Below are positions 26,798 to 35,251 of a DNA stretch of 64,000 bases, one piece after another. The stretch is taken from NCBI RefSeq assembly GCF_012844455.2, contig NZ_JABBCQ020000003.1:1-64000 (forward strand), written 5' to 3'. The notes beneath the pieces were generated by a model that worked only from the letters and a program-made list of their open reading frames with translations, did not search any database and was not told where the DNA came from. Every line of letters begins with the position of its first letter. Within the stretch, counting starts at the first letter, position 1. Source of the DNA: Comamonas suwonensis. Lineage in GTDB: Bacteria > Pseudomonadota > Gammaproteobacteria > Burkholderiales > Burkholderiaceae_C. Both the position numbers and the translations under genes were made by a program.

Positions 26798-27570
26798 GCG
26801 CAGACTCCTGCTGGCCGCTGAGGTGCGAGGAAGGACGGGACTGGATGGAGAAAGTGAGGGCGAAGGACTGACATACAGAGCTGACTGGCGAAACCTTGGC
26901 CCTCAGCAGCAAAAACGGTCTGAGGGTTGCGATGCAGGCGGATTCTAGCGCTGTGAATTTGCTTTCAAAAGCATGCAATTGCAGCGCTTTTTAGATGAAT
27001 TTCCCATAAGAAATGATTTCTTCACTTTTGCGGCTTTACGGCGAATGTTTAAAGGCACTTTGGCTTCAGTTAATGGATAGATCGAGTAAAGATGGCGAGA
27101 GAACGTTTTTTGTGAACCTTTTATGCCGTCTTTGTCGCTCAAACTCGCTTAACTTTCGCAAGAGTGCATTTGAAGATCAATGCGTTTGACTGTTGTTGCC
27201 AGTGTTTTGGCGCAGCTTGCCGCGCAGATCGGGGGCAGTGCTCTGCATACCATCATTTAAAAGCCGGATTGGGGGACTTGAAACACTGTTTTTTGTACTG
27301 CTGCAGGCAAAGACAGATGGTGAAAAAAGTTAAAAAATTTCAGTGAGGGCAGTGTTTTTTTACAGATGGCAGTTGCTTCGCTTGGGTGCTTGGGGTCAAA
27401 AGACCCATAACCTCCCTGTGCATGAAAGGGCGTGCGCAGTCTTGATATGGCTTGAGAGGCAATGCCTGAGCCAGTTTCAGGGTGCCGAGTCGTTTTGCGA
27501 TGCGTGCGCAGCGCTTGACGGGGCAAGGCTGGCGCGGTCCCTGCGCCCACCCGGTGGGTTAAGATGCTGC
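26798..27570. other. Long divergent intergenic region
   Basis: About 770 bases between bioM (minus) and the TPP riboswitch (plus), with no supported gene. It must hold both promoters. A family A-like inverted pair AGCGCTG (26947-26953) and CAGCGCT (26982-26988) lies near the bioM end. The middle (26990-27360) is AT-rich. Confidence 0.5.
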
Positions 27571-27650
27571 CGCGCTCCGGGGTGCACGCAAGTGCTGAGA
27601 TTGATACCCGTGAACTTGACCCGGGTCATTCCGGCGGAAGAAGAGCTTGC
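27571..27650 (+). promoter_or_regulatory. TPP (THI-box) riboswitch
   Basis: The conserved thi-box parts appear in order: CGGGGTGC, GCTGAGA (27594-27600), ATACCCGTGAACTTGA, CCGGGT, then CATTCCGGCGG, close to the consensus ending GGTAATRCCRGCG. GCTC at 27574-27577 can pair with GAGC at 27643-27646 to close P1. It lies 75 bases upstream of a luxE-like gene. In Proteobacteria TPP binding usually shuts off translation or transcription of thiamin biosynthesis and transport genes. Here it controls unexpected enzymes. Confidence 0.93.
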
Positions 27651-27725
27651 ACCCTGCACAACCCCGCCCAAGTGGCACTGGCAGAGGGCCTTCGGAGCAC
27701 CACATCTCGCTCTCGAAGGAATTTC

Positions 27726-28808
27726 ATGGACAAGGCCGCTTCACTGGTTGCAGACCTGCTGGCATTTATTGCGCAGGATGCTTGTACCGACGACCAGTTT
27801 GATCAACTCGCCCTGCGGCAGTTTGCCTATCAGTACGAATCTAATACTCCGTTTCGCAGCTTCTGCCAGCGACGCGGTGCCACGCCGCGCAATGTCAGGG
27901 CCTGGAGCGATATTCCGGCCGTACCCATTGATGCCTTCAAGGCGATGGAGCTGCGCAGCGAACCCGCATCGGCCACCGAGCGCGTCTTCATGACCAGTGG
28001 CACCACAGGCCGTGCGGCGCGCGGGCGGCACTTTCATCCGCAGCTGGATGTATATGACTTGTCGATGAAGCGCTATTTTGCACAGCGCTTCATGCAGGGG
28101 GCTGAGCGCTTGCCCATGGCTATTTTGTTCCCCGATGAACAGGCCATGCCCAACTCATCGCTGGCTCACTATCTGGCGCTGGCCAAATCAGAATTTGGTA
28201 CGGCTGATAGTCGCTATTTTTTGGGCTCTGAAGGGTTGGATATACCGGGCCTGTGCGCCGCGCTGGACGAATCTCAGCGCAGCGGACAGCCTTATGCGCT
28301 GCTGGGTGCCAGCTTCAGTCTGGTGCATGTCATGGACGCTTTGCGTGCACAGGGCCGCCGTTTTCAGCTGCCTGAAGGCAGCCGTATTCTGGATACGGGC
28401 GGCTACAAAGGGCAGTCGCGCGAGCTGCCGCTGGAAGAGTTTTATGCCGATCTCAGCGATTTGCTGGGCGTTCCGCGCACGCACTGCATCAATATGTATG
28501 GCATGACGGAGCTGAGCACGCAGTTCTATGACGACGGCAATGCAGTTCTGCCCTCGGTCAAGTCTGGCCCGCACTGGATTCGCTCGCGTCTGGTTGAACC
28601 TGTTACGGGGCGCAGTGTGGCCGCTGGCGAGCGCGGCATTCTGGTGCACTGCGATCTGGCTAATTACAACGCGGTCAGCACCATCCTGACGGAAGACGTG
28701 GGCCTGTGGGCAGACGGCGGCTTTTTGTTGCTGGGCCGTGCCGAGGGCGCTGCGGCCAAGGGCTGCTCTCTGGCCGTGGATGAATTTGTGAAAGCCGCCA
28801 GCGCATGA
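27726..28808 (+). CDS. LuxE-like acyl-protein synthetase/acyltransferase
   Basis: 360 residues from ATG 27726, with AAGGA upstream. It belongs to the LuxE/PaaK-like adenylate-forming group: phosphate loop VFMTSGTTGRAARGRHF (near residue 90), then ILDTGGYKGQSRELPLEEFY, then THCINMYGMTELSTQFYD, a typical A5 motif. LuxE activates a carboxylate as AMP ester and passes the acyl group to its own C-terminal cysteine; here KGCSLAVDEFVKAASA places Cys347 at that site. The stop overlaps the LuxC-like start as ATGA. It is controlled by a TPP riboswitch, and there are no luciferase genes. Confidence 0.88.
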   Translation: MDKAASLVADLLAFIAQDACTDDQFDQLALRQFAYQYESNTPFRSFCQRRGATPRNVRAWSDIPAVPIDAFKAMELRSEPASATERVFMTSGTTGRAARGRHFHPQLDVYDLSMKRYFAQRFMQGAERLPMAILFPDEQAMPNSSLAHYLALAKSEFGTADSRYFLGSEGLDIPGLCAALDESQRSGQPYALLGASFSLVHVMDALRAQGRRFQLPEGSRILDTGGYKGQSRELPLEEFYADLSDLLGVPRTHCINMYGMTELSTQFYDDGNAVLPSVKSGPHWIRSRLVEPVTGRSVAAGERGILVHCDLANYNAVSTILTEDVGLWADGGFLLLGRAEGAAAKGCSLAVDEFVKAASA

Positions 28809-30268
28809 CGGCAAACAGCAAGGTGCAGCAGATCAAGGCCGGTTATCTGCCGGGGCTGAGCGACGACGAGGTGCAGTGGCATGTGCTGCCCTTTGAGCGC
28901 AATGGCACACGGCTGGACGTGTCTGTGCCCATGCTGTCTGGCGCGCAGATGCAGGCACTGGCAAACCGGGTGCGTGATGCTGCGGCCCAGCATCTGCGCA
29001 GCATGACAGTCGCCCAGATCATCGATGTGATTGATCGCGCCATGGCACGCCTGCTCGATCGCAATGACGCTTATCGTCAGCAGGCCGAGGCCTGGCTGCC
29101 CGTGGTCAGCGGCTATGACGCGGATATGGTTCGCCTGGGGCTGACGGGATTTTTCAAGACCTTTCGTGCCGCGCAGCTCAAACGCTTTTTGGCCGAGGAT
29201 TTTGCCAACCCCGCGGTGTTAGATGGCTTTCAGCCCGCGATCAAGGGGGGGGCTGTGCGTGCCTTCGGGCCTGATTTGCTGGTTCACAGCTGGGCGGGCA
29301 ATGTGCCCGCGCTGTCGCTGTGGAGCCTGATTTGTGGATTGCTGGTCAAAGCCCCAGCCGTGGGCAAGCTGGCCAGTGCCGAGCCCTTGTTCGCAGGCTG
29401 GTTTGCCCGGCTGCTGGCCGAAATCCATCCGCCGCTGGCCGATTGTCTGGCCGTGGTGTGGTGGCGCGGCGCAGGCGGCGACGAGGCGGATGCGCTGTAT
29501 GCACAAGCCGATACGGTGCTGGCCTATGGCGGCAATCCGACGCTGGATGCGCTGCGCAAGCGCCTGCCGGTGACGACACGTTTTTTGCCCCATGGCCACA
29601 AGCTGGGCTTTGGCCTGATTGGAACTGCGGCGCTGGATGCCCTCAAAGCTCCGACCGTAGCCCGGTTGGCGGCGTGGGATGTGATGCGCTACGACCAGCA
29701 AGGCTGCTACTCGCCCCATGTCTTTTATATAGAGCGCGGTGCGCCCGTGCCGCCGCGTGCTTTTGCTGACTATCTGGCTGCTGAACTGGCTAATCTGCAG
29801 CGCCGTTTTGTGCGCCGCGAACTGGACCTGGAAGAGGGCGCTACGGTTGCCCGCTGGCAGCAGACCATGGAGTGGTCAGGCGATACGCATCAGCTGCTGG
29901 GCCCGGTAGATGCCGCGTGGAGTGTGGCCTATAGCGACAGCCTGCAGCCGCTGGCCCCCACGGCGCTGTACCGCACGATTGCGGTGGTGGCGGTGGACCA
30001 CCTTGATGACGTGCTGCCCGTGGTGGCCGCACAGCGCGAGTTTTTGCAGACCGCAGGCATTGCCGCAGGACCTGAGGAGCTGTACCGGCTGGCCGATTTG
30101 CTGGGCGCTGCGGGTGTCACGCGCATCAGCGCCATTGGCTCTATGAGCATGCCCGAGGCGGGCTGGCACCACGATGGACGCTTTAACCTGATGGATCTGG
30201 TGCGCATGACCGAGATTGAACAGTCGGCCGAGCTGGCGGCGCAGCCGCTTGCAAGCTATGCCGATTGA
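28805..30268 (+). CDS. LuxC-like acyl thioester reductase
   Basis: 487 residues of the LuxC branch of aldehyde dehydrogenases. The nucleophile is Cys301 in RYDQQGCYSPHVFYIERG. VHSWAGNVPALSLWSLICGLLVKAPAV is the N-terminal conserved segment of LuxC, and ADTVLAYGGNPTLDALRKRL the nucleotide-site region. LuxC takes the acyl group from LuxE and reduces it to an aldehyde with NADPH. Translationally coupled to the LuxE-like gene, it forms a carboxylate-to-aldehyde reductase pair. An eight-G run lies at 29245-29252 within the coding sequence. Confidence 0.88.
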   Translation: MTANSKVQQIKAGYLPGLSDDEVQWHVLPFERNGTRLDVSVPMLSGAQMQALANRVRDAAAQHLRSMTVAQIIDVIDRAMARLLDRNDAYRQQAEAWLPVVSGYDADMVRLGLTGFFKTFRAAQLKRFLAEDFANPAVLDGFQPAIKGGAVRAFGPDLLVHSWAGNVPALSLWSLICGLLVKAPAVGKLASAEPLFAGWFARLLAEIHPPLADCLAVVWWRGAGGDEADALYAQADTVLAYGGNPTLDALRKRLPVTTRFLPHGHKLGFGLIGTAALDALKAPTVARLAAWDVMRYDQQGCYSPHVFYIERGAPVPPRAFADYLAAELANLQRRFVRRELDLEEGATVARWQQTMEWSGDTHQLLGPVDAAWSVAYSDSLQPLAPTALYRTIAVVAVDHLDDVLPVVAAQREFLQTAGIAAGPEELYRLADLLGAAGVTRISAIGSMSMPEAGWHHDGRFNLMDLVRMTEIEQSAELAAQPLASYAD

Positions 30269-30278
30269 CGAGGGCAAC

Positions 30279-31025
30279 ATGGCTTTTCTGGATATTGAGC
30301 AGGCCGTCTTTACCTACCCGGGCCGACTACCAGTGGTCGATGGGGCGGACTGGCACATGCAGGCCGGTGAATTTCATTGCCTGCTGGGCCGTAGCGGCTG
30401 TGGCAAGACCACGCTGCTCAAGCTGGCGGCGGGTTTGCTGCGCCCGCAATCGGGGCGCATTCTGCTGCGCGGGCAAGAGCTGGCAGAGCCGGGGCCGCAG
30501 CTGGGCTTTATGTTTCAGGCGCCGACGCTGCTGGACTGGCATACGGTGCTGAACAATGTGCTGCTACCCGTGTCGCTGCAGCGCAAGCCTACTCCCCAAG
30601 ATGAGACCCATGCGCTGCGTTTGCTCGAGCAACTGGGCCTGTCAGCCCATGCACCGCATTACCCGCGCCAGCTTTCCGGCGGCCAGCAAAGCCGCGTGGC
30701 GCTGGCACGGGCCTTGATTCTGGATCCACCTCTGCTGCTGCTCGATGAGCCGTTTGCCGCGCTGGATGCCATCACCCGCGCCGAGCTGCAAGACGATTTG
30801 CTGCGCACCTGCCGCGAGCATGGCACCACGGTGCTGTTTGTGACGCATGACATTAACGAGGCCGTCTATCTGGGTGATCGCATCGCCCTCATGCACGGCG
30901 GGCGCATTGTGGATGACTGGGCGATTGAGCTGCCCGAGCCGCGCACGCAGGACATGCGCCATGGCATCGTGTTCAATGAGTACTGTGCACGCGTGCGTGC
31001 AGCCATGGAAAAGGGCGTGGCATGA
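30279..31025 (+). CDS. ABC importer ATPase of the TPP-riboswitch operon
   Basis: 248 residues from ATG 30279 (GAGGGC upstream). Walker A is GRSGCGKT, Q-loop MFQAPTLLDW, signature LSGGQQSRVALARAL, Walker B LLLLDEPFAALD. It belongs to the nitrate/sulfonate/taurine (SsuB/TauB) group, which also contains ThiZ. Its start lies 10 bases after the LuxC-like stop; its own stop overlaps the permease start. Context suggests import of a thiamin-related compound. Confidence 0.93.
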   Translation: MAFLDIEQAVFTYPGRLPVVDGADWHMQAGEFHCLLGRSGCGKTTLLKLAAGLLRPQSGRILLRGQELAEPGPQLGFMFQAPTLLDWHTVLNNVLLPVSLQRKPTPQDETHALRLLEQLGLSAHAPHYPRQLSGGQQSRVALARALILDPPLLLLDEPFAALDAITRAELQDDLLRTCREHGTTVLFVTHDINEAVYLGDRIALMHGGRIVDDWAIELPEPRTQDMRHGIVFNEYCARVRAAMEKGVA

Positions 31026-31828
31026 ATGCTTTGCTGAACAGGCCGCGACTGCTATCTGCTTTGCTTTTGATAGCTACTCTCGTAATATGGGAGCTGGCTA
31101 CGAAGCAATTTAGCCTATCCGCTCTGGTGCTGCCACCGCCGTCGGCTGTGGCGGTGTCGCTGTGGTCTGGGCTGGTCTCCGGCTACTTCTGGCCACATTT
31201 GACTTCCACATTGAAGGCACTGCTGCTGGGGCTGGCCATGGGCAGTGCCGTGGGGCTGCTGGCTGGCATGGCCTTGGCGGAATCTGAGTTGCTGGAGCGT
31301 GTGCTCAAGCCCTATGTGGTGGTCAGTCAGGTTGTGCCCAAGCTGGCACTGGCGCCGCTGTTTGTGCTGTGGTTTGGCTTTGGCATGCTGCCCACGGTGC
31401 TGATTACGGCACTGATCTGCTTCTTCCCGCTCATGGAAAACACGCTTACAGGGCTGCGCCAGGTCGATGCCCAGCGGCTGCAGCTGTTTCGCATGCTGGG
31501 GGCTACGCGTCTGCAGACCTTGCTGCAGCTGAAGCTGCCGACCGGGCTGCCCGCCATTCTTGCGGGCTTGCGCGTTGCCGTGGTGCTGGCGCTGGTCGGC
31601 GCGGTGGTGGCTGAATTCATGGGTGCCAGTCAAGGTCTGGGTGCCGTGGTGATTGCGGCGCAGGGAATGATGGACACCCCGTTGATGTTCGCCACGCTGG
31701 TGCTGATTGCTTCCATTGGCCTGCTGCTGTATCAGGCCTGCCTGATGCTGGAGCGGCGCTTGCTGCGCTCCCATCACTTCGTTGTTTTTGAAATTTCGCA
31801 AGTTGCTCAATCGGGCAGCAAGCTTTGA
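31022..31828 (+). CDS. ABC importer permease of the TPP-riboswitch operon
   Basis: 268 residues, about six hydrophobic segments, SsuC/ThiX type. The coupling loop is RQVDAQRLQLFRMLGATRLQTLLQLKLPTGLPAILAGLRV. ATG overlaps the ATPase stop. Codons near 31052-31080 (TTTTGATAGCTACTCTCG) match the family A repeat, so part of the first membrane segment may derive from it. Confidence 0.93.
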   Translation: MNALLNRPRLLSALLLIATLVIWELATKQFSLSALVLPPPSAVAVSLWSGLVSGYFWPHLTSTLKALLLGLAMGSAVGLLAGMALAESELLERVLKPYVVVSQVVPKLALAPLFVLWFGFGMLPTVLITALICFFPLMENTLTGLRQVDAQRLQLFRMLGATRLQTLLQLKLPTGLPAILAGLRVAVVLALVGAVVAEFMGASQGLGAVVIAAQGMMDTPLMFATLVLIASIGLLLYQACLMLERRLLRSHHFVVFEISQVAQSGSKL

Positions 31829-31861
31829 TGGTTTTTTGAAGAATTTTACGGAACGCTTTTT

Positions 31862-32860
31862 ATGCAGATATCGAACAAGCTCCCCACCATCTCCCGCCGC
31901 AGCCTGATCGGTGCTTGCGCAGGTCTGTCTGCGCTTTCTCTGACCAGTGCCAGCATGGCGAATCCTATGCAGGGCAAGATTCGACTGGCAGGCTGGAGCA
32001 AGCCCATCAGCGAAATCACCAACCTTCTGGCCGAGCCTGAGAAAGGCTTTTTCAAGGGGCAGGGCGTTGAGCTGGCTTACCTGCCAGGCGCTGGCGGCGG
32101 CGATGCCATTCGCAATATTCTGAGCGGTCAGGGCGATGTCGCGTTTACTGACCCCGGCTCCTTCTTCATGGCACTGGACAAGGGCGAGAAGCTGGTTGCC
32201 ATCTACGACATCTACCCGCAAAACGTGTTCAATGTGGTTTCGCTCAAGACGTCTGGCATTCGCAAGCCGGCTGACCTCAAGGGCAAGAAAATTGGCGTCT
32301 ACAGCCTGTCTAGCGGCACGCGCCAGAACCTGCTGGTGATGCTGCATCAGGCGGGTCTTAAGGAATCCGATGTGACCATCGTCGTGACCGGCTTGCTGAA
32401 TTTTGCGCCCCTGATGCAGGGACAGGTCGATGCCACAGCGGCAACCGATACCGGCTTGGCCGTGGGCCTGCGCAAGGGCATTGGCGAAGTCAATGTGATG
32501 TCCGTGAGCGAGTACCTGAATATGTCCAGCGACATGTTTGTGGTGCGCGAAGAAGTGCTGCACCAGAAAAAAGACCTGCTCAAGGCCTTTGTGCGTGGCT
32601 ACCGTGAGAGCGCTGCCTGGATGATTGCCAATCCCGAGGAGGCTTCCGTGCTGGCCAGCAAATACGCGATTGATGGAACGCGCCGCGATATCAATCTGGA
32701 TGTGATTCGCCTGCGCAATGCTTCTTCACTACCAGCCGTGCAAGGCCAGGCTCTGGGCAGCTTTGATCTTGCTGCATTGCAAAAGGGTGCCGATGCTTAT
32801 CGCGCGCTGGGCATGGTGCAGCGGCAGATCAAGGTATCCGACGTGGTCGTGCCTTTGTAA
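31862..32860 (+). CDS. ABC importer substrate-binding protein, NMT1/SsuA-like
   Basis: 332 residues. The signal has twin arginines: TISRRSLIGACAGLSALSLT, then SASMA, so Tat or Sec export is possible. Type II binding fold of the NMT1/SsuA group: KGFFKGQGVELAYLPGAGGGDAI, GDVAFTDPGSFFMALDKGEKLVAI, KKIGVYSLSSGTRQNLLVML. ThiY, which binds formylated pyrimidine precursors, is in this superfamily. The ligand here is unknown; the riboswitch points to a thiamin fragment. A family B repeat follows the stop. Confidence 0.9.
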   Translation: MQISNKLPTISRRSLIGACAGLSALSLTSASMANPMQGKIRLAGWSKPISEITNLLAEPEKGFFKGQGVELAYLPGAGGGDAIRNILSGQGDVAFTDPGSFFMALDKGEKLVAIYDIYPQNVFNVVSLKTSGIRKPADLKGKKIGVYSLSSGTRQNLLVMLHQAGLKESDVTIVVTGLLNFAPLMQGQVDATAATDTGLAVGLRKGIGEVNVMSVSEYLNMSSDMFVVREEVLHQKKDLLKAFVRGYRESAAWMIANPEEASVLASKYAIDGTRRDINLDVIRLRNASSLPAVQGQALGSFDLAALQKGADAYRALGMVQRQIKVSDVVVPL

Positions 32861-32945
32861 CCCCCTGAGGCACTGCGCGCCGTCCCCCTCTCTCGCTTCT
32901 TGGGAAGGGGATGAAAGCATCGCTGCGGGGCGGCCCTTGCTTGCT
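32861..32945 (+). repeat. Family B dispersed repeat after the binding protein
   Basis: CCCCCTGAGGCACTGCGCGC, CGTCCCCCTCTCTCGCTTCT, GGGAAGGGGATGAAAGCATC, CTGCGGGGCGGCCCTTGCTT. Same order as the copy at 21080. It lies between the importer and the SDR gene and could attenuate the SDR gene. Confidence 0.8.
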
Positions 32946-33006
32946 GTGCCTGAGTTAGTAAGCATCTGTTTTAAGCACCTGTGCTGAGTCAGCAGGGATC
33001 AGAAAT

Positions 33007-33792
33007 ATGAGTCAATCTTCTTCAATGGGCCTGCACGGCAAGGTGGTGCTGGTGACGGGTGCCAGTCGCGGCATTGGTGCGGCGATTGCGCTGGCCTTTG
33101 CGCGTGAGGGGGCGACGGTGGTGGTGAACTATCTGTCTAACGATGCGGCGGCGCAGCAGACCGTGGCCGCATGTCAGGCCGCAGGTGGTGACGCCTGGGC
33201 GGTGAAGGCAGATGTGGGCAATGCGACGGAAGTTCAAACCATGGTCGACAGCATCGTGAGCGAGGCGGGCTGTATCGACATGGTGGTCAACAACGCATTC
33301 AAACCCTATACCTTTGACCCTGAGCAGCGCCGCCGTTTTGACGACCTGGAGTGGAGCGACTACCAGAGCCAGTTTGATGGTGCTGTGGGCGCGGCCTTCA
33401 ACGTCTGCCGCGCCGTGCTGCCGCAAATGCGCCAGCGGGCGCGGGGCAGCATTGTGAATATTGTCAGCAATCTGGTGGAGAACCCGGTCGTGCCCTATCA
33501 CGACTACACCACGGCCAAGGCATCGCTGGTAGGCTTCAGCCGCAATCTGGCCAGCGAGCTGGGGCCTGTGGGCATTCGCGTCAACTGCGTGGCGCCAGGG
33601 CTGGTCTACCCAACGCAGGGCAGTCAGGGTACCAAAGAAGCGTTTCGCGAATCACTGATGGCCGCCACGCCGATGCGCAGGCTTGCGAGCCCCGAGGATG
33701 TGGCTGGGCCGGTGCTGTTTCTGGCATCCGATCTCAGTGGCTTTATGACCGGGCAGGTATTGCTAGTGGATGGCGGACTGGTCATGCGTTGA
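33007..33792 (+). CDS. Short-chain dehydrogenase/reductase
   Basis: 261 residues, classical SDR. The cofactor motif is TGASRGIG (17-24), the NNA motif is VVNNAF, the catalytic Tyr-Lys is YTTAK, with Ser in NIVSNLVEN. GPVGIRVNCVAPGLV and the end FMTGQVLLVDGGLVMR are typical. Often named 3-oxoacyl-ACP reductase by homology. It lies 146 bases after the importer, same strand, across a family B repeat. If co-transcribed, it could reduce the aldehyde made by the LuxE/LuxC pair to an alcohol (inference). Confidence 0.92.
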   Translation: MSQSSSMGLHGKVVLVTGASRGIGAAIALAFAREGATVVVNYLSNDAAAQQTVAACQAAGGDAWAVKADVGNATEVQTMVDSIVSEAGCIDMVVNNAFKPYTFDPEQRRRFDDLEWSDYQSQFDGAVGAAFNVCRAVLPQMRQRARGSIVNIVSNLVENPVVPYHDYTTAKASLVGFSRNLASELGPVGIRVNCVAPGLVYPTQGSQGTKEAFRESLMAATPMRRLASPEDVAGPVLFLASDLSGFMTGQVLLVDGGLVMR

Positions 33793-33820
33793 GGTTTTGC
33801 CGGACCGGTTTCAAGACGTC

Positions 33821-34222
33821 TTATTGCTTGGCGGTAGCCTGCGCATGGTCTATCGCATCAATGATGGCCACACCCGTCTGCTGCACGCCGGGGGCGTTGA
33901 AGCCGGGGCCAGGGGTGACGGAAGGGCGGCTCAGCAGCTTTTCAGCCATAGTGGGCTGGGCTGCTGCGGCTTGTGCTGCCTGAGCTGGTGCCGGGTCTTG
34001 AACGGCTGACGCTGGTGCGTCTTCCTGGGCAGATTTCAGGTAATCGTTGTAGCGTTTGTAGGCTTGGCGATCGGAGCGAGCCTGTGCTTGCTGCTCTGAG
34101 TGCTGCAGGTATTTGTAGGTGGCAGTCCCTAAAACGAGTGATGCCAGCAAAAACACACCAATAGCGGTGACGACGTAATTCTCGTCGGAGCGCTGCGGGG
34201 CATGTTGAATAGTGGCGGACAT
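33821..34222 (-). CDS. Hypothetical single-pass membrane protein, 133 aa
   Basis: From ATG 34222 (MSATIQHAPQRSDE). One membrane segment, YVVTAIGVFLLASLVLGTAT (about 16-35). It is followed by a charged helix (EQQAQARSDRQAYKRYNDYL) and an Ala/Pro/Gln-rich low-complexity stretch ending in PSVTPGPGFNAPGVQQTGV. An N-in, C-out anchor is likely. No family recognised. It faces the SDR gene tail to tail with 28 bases between. An ATG at 34240 would add six residues. Confidence 0.7.
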   Translation of the reverse strand: MSATIQHAPQRSDENYVVTAIGVFLLASLVLGTATYKYLQHSEQQAQARSDRQAYKRYNDYLKSAQEDAPASAVQDPAPAQAAQAAAAQPTMAEKLLSRPSVTPGPGFNAPGVQQTGVAIIDAIDHAQATAKQ

Positions 34223-34406
34223 GGGGCGGGTAGGGGGCATGAAAAGCGCAACCCTGGATCAGCAGAGCTGCACCCACGGGTTCAAAAGTATCTAACTGTT
34301 TTCAGGGTATCAAAAAACAGTAGTCCTACGGTTTCATCTCGGCATTCCTTGCCGACGATTGGGCAGCAAATCCCTGCTGGATCAAGCGTGTGTGACGTTT
34401 GAACGC

Positions 34407-34444
34407 AAAAAAGCCGGTAGCGCTTGTGGCGTACCGGCTTTTTT
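34407..34444. terminator. Terminator downstream of azoR
   Basis: AAAAAAGCCGGTA-gcgcttgtggcg-TACCGGCTTTTTT: 13-bp perfect arms with T runs in both directions, 19 bases past the azoR stop. Confidence 0.93.
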
Positions 34445-34462
34445 GTGGGAGATGCTTGACTA

Positions 34463-35065
34463 TCAGGCAGCCACGATTTGAGCCTTGGCGGCTTGCATGG
34501 CCGCAGCCTTGGCTTCTGGGCCCATGGCCACGCCTTCAGCGCGCACGATGGTGACGTCGGTCACGCCCATGAAGCCGAACATCACTTTCAGGTAGCTTTC
34601 CTGGTGTTCCATGGCTTGGCCGGCTTCGCTGCTGGAGTAAGCACCGCCGCGTGCGGAGGCCACGATGACTTTTTTATCGCCAGCCAGACCGATGGGGCCT
34701 GTGGCGGTGTACTTGAAAGTACGACCAGCCTGGGCAATGCGGTCCAGCCAGGCCTTCAGCTGCGTGGGAATGGTGAAGTTGTAGAAGGGGGCACCCACGA
34801 CGATCACGTCGGCGGCCAGGAACTGGCTGACCAGCGCTTCGGAAACAGCGTTTTCCTGGCGTTCGATTTCGGTGGCGGCGGCCTGGCCGGTGCGGAAGCC
34901 CATCGATTGAGCGCTCAGGTGGCTGGGGGCATTCACGGCCAGATCCAGATAGTCCACTTGCGCTTCGGGGTTGGCTTGCTTGAGGCTGGCAACGATATCG
35001 GCAGTCAGTTCGCGGGTGATGGAGTTGGTGCCGGTGATGGAGGAGTCAATGTGCAGGATTTGCAT
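34463..35065 (-). CDS. azoR: FMN-dependent NADH-azoreductase
   Basis: 200 residues of the flavodoxin-like AzoR family: [25 protein letters not shown] (phosphate loop), [22 protein letters not shown] (FMN site), [26 protein letters not shown] (family signature) and EDxYLK-like [18 protein letters not shown]. It reduces quinones and azo compounds. The divergent LysR gene at 35252 is the likely regulator. Confidence 0.96.
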   Translation of the reverse strand: MQILHIDSSITGTNSITRELTADIVASLKQANPEAQVDYLDLAVNAPSHLSAQSMGFRTGQAAATEIERQENAVSEALVSQFLAADVIVVGAPFYNFTIPTQLKAWLDRIAQAGRTFKYTATGPIGLAGDKKVIVASARGGAYSSSEAGQAMEHQESYLKVMFGFMGVTDVTIVRAEGVAMGPEAKAAAMQAAKAQIVAA

Positions 35066-35251
35066 GTCGGTTCTATACAGTAAGTTAAAGAATACTTCTT
35101 GCCCAGCCCAGATGCTTCATTGCGGCAAAACAGTGTTCCATTTGAAAGTGCGATGGGATAGATTGTAGATTTGAAGATAGTGATCGATAAGTCTGCAAAA
35201 ATATGACTGATCGTTCCATATATCAACTCAATCGAGTCCAAGGATGTTTGC
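35066..35251. promoter_or_regulatory. azoR-lysR divergent promoter region
   Basis: 186 AT-rich bases between divergent genes, containing GATTGTAGATTTGAAGATAG and ATATATCAACTCAATCG. A LysR operator is expected here, but I could not single out a convincing T-N11-A pair. Confidence 0.4.

Noticed and set aside
27726-30268. Bioluminescence (lux) operon
   Set aside because: LuxA, LuxB and LuxD are absent, and the genes sit behind a TPP riboswitch with an importer, so light production is not the role.
31115-32563. 482-codon minus-strand frame across the importer permease and binding protein
   Set aside because: His/Gln-rich product typical of a reversed transporter gene; the plus-strand genes are complete and coupled.
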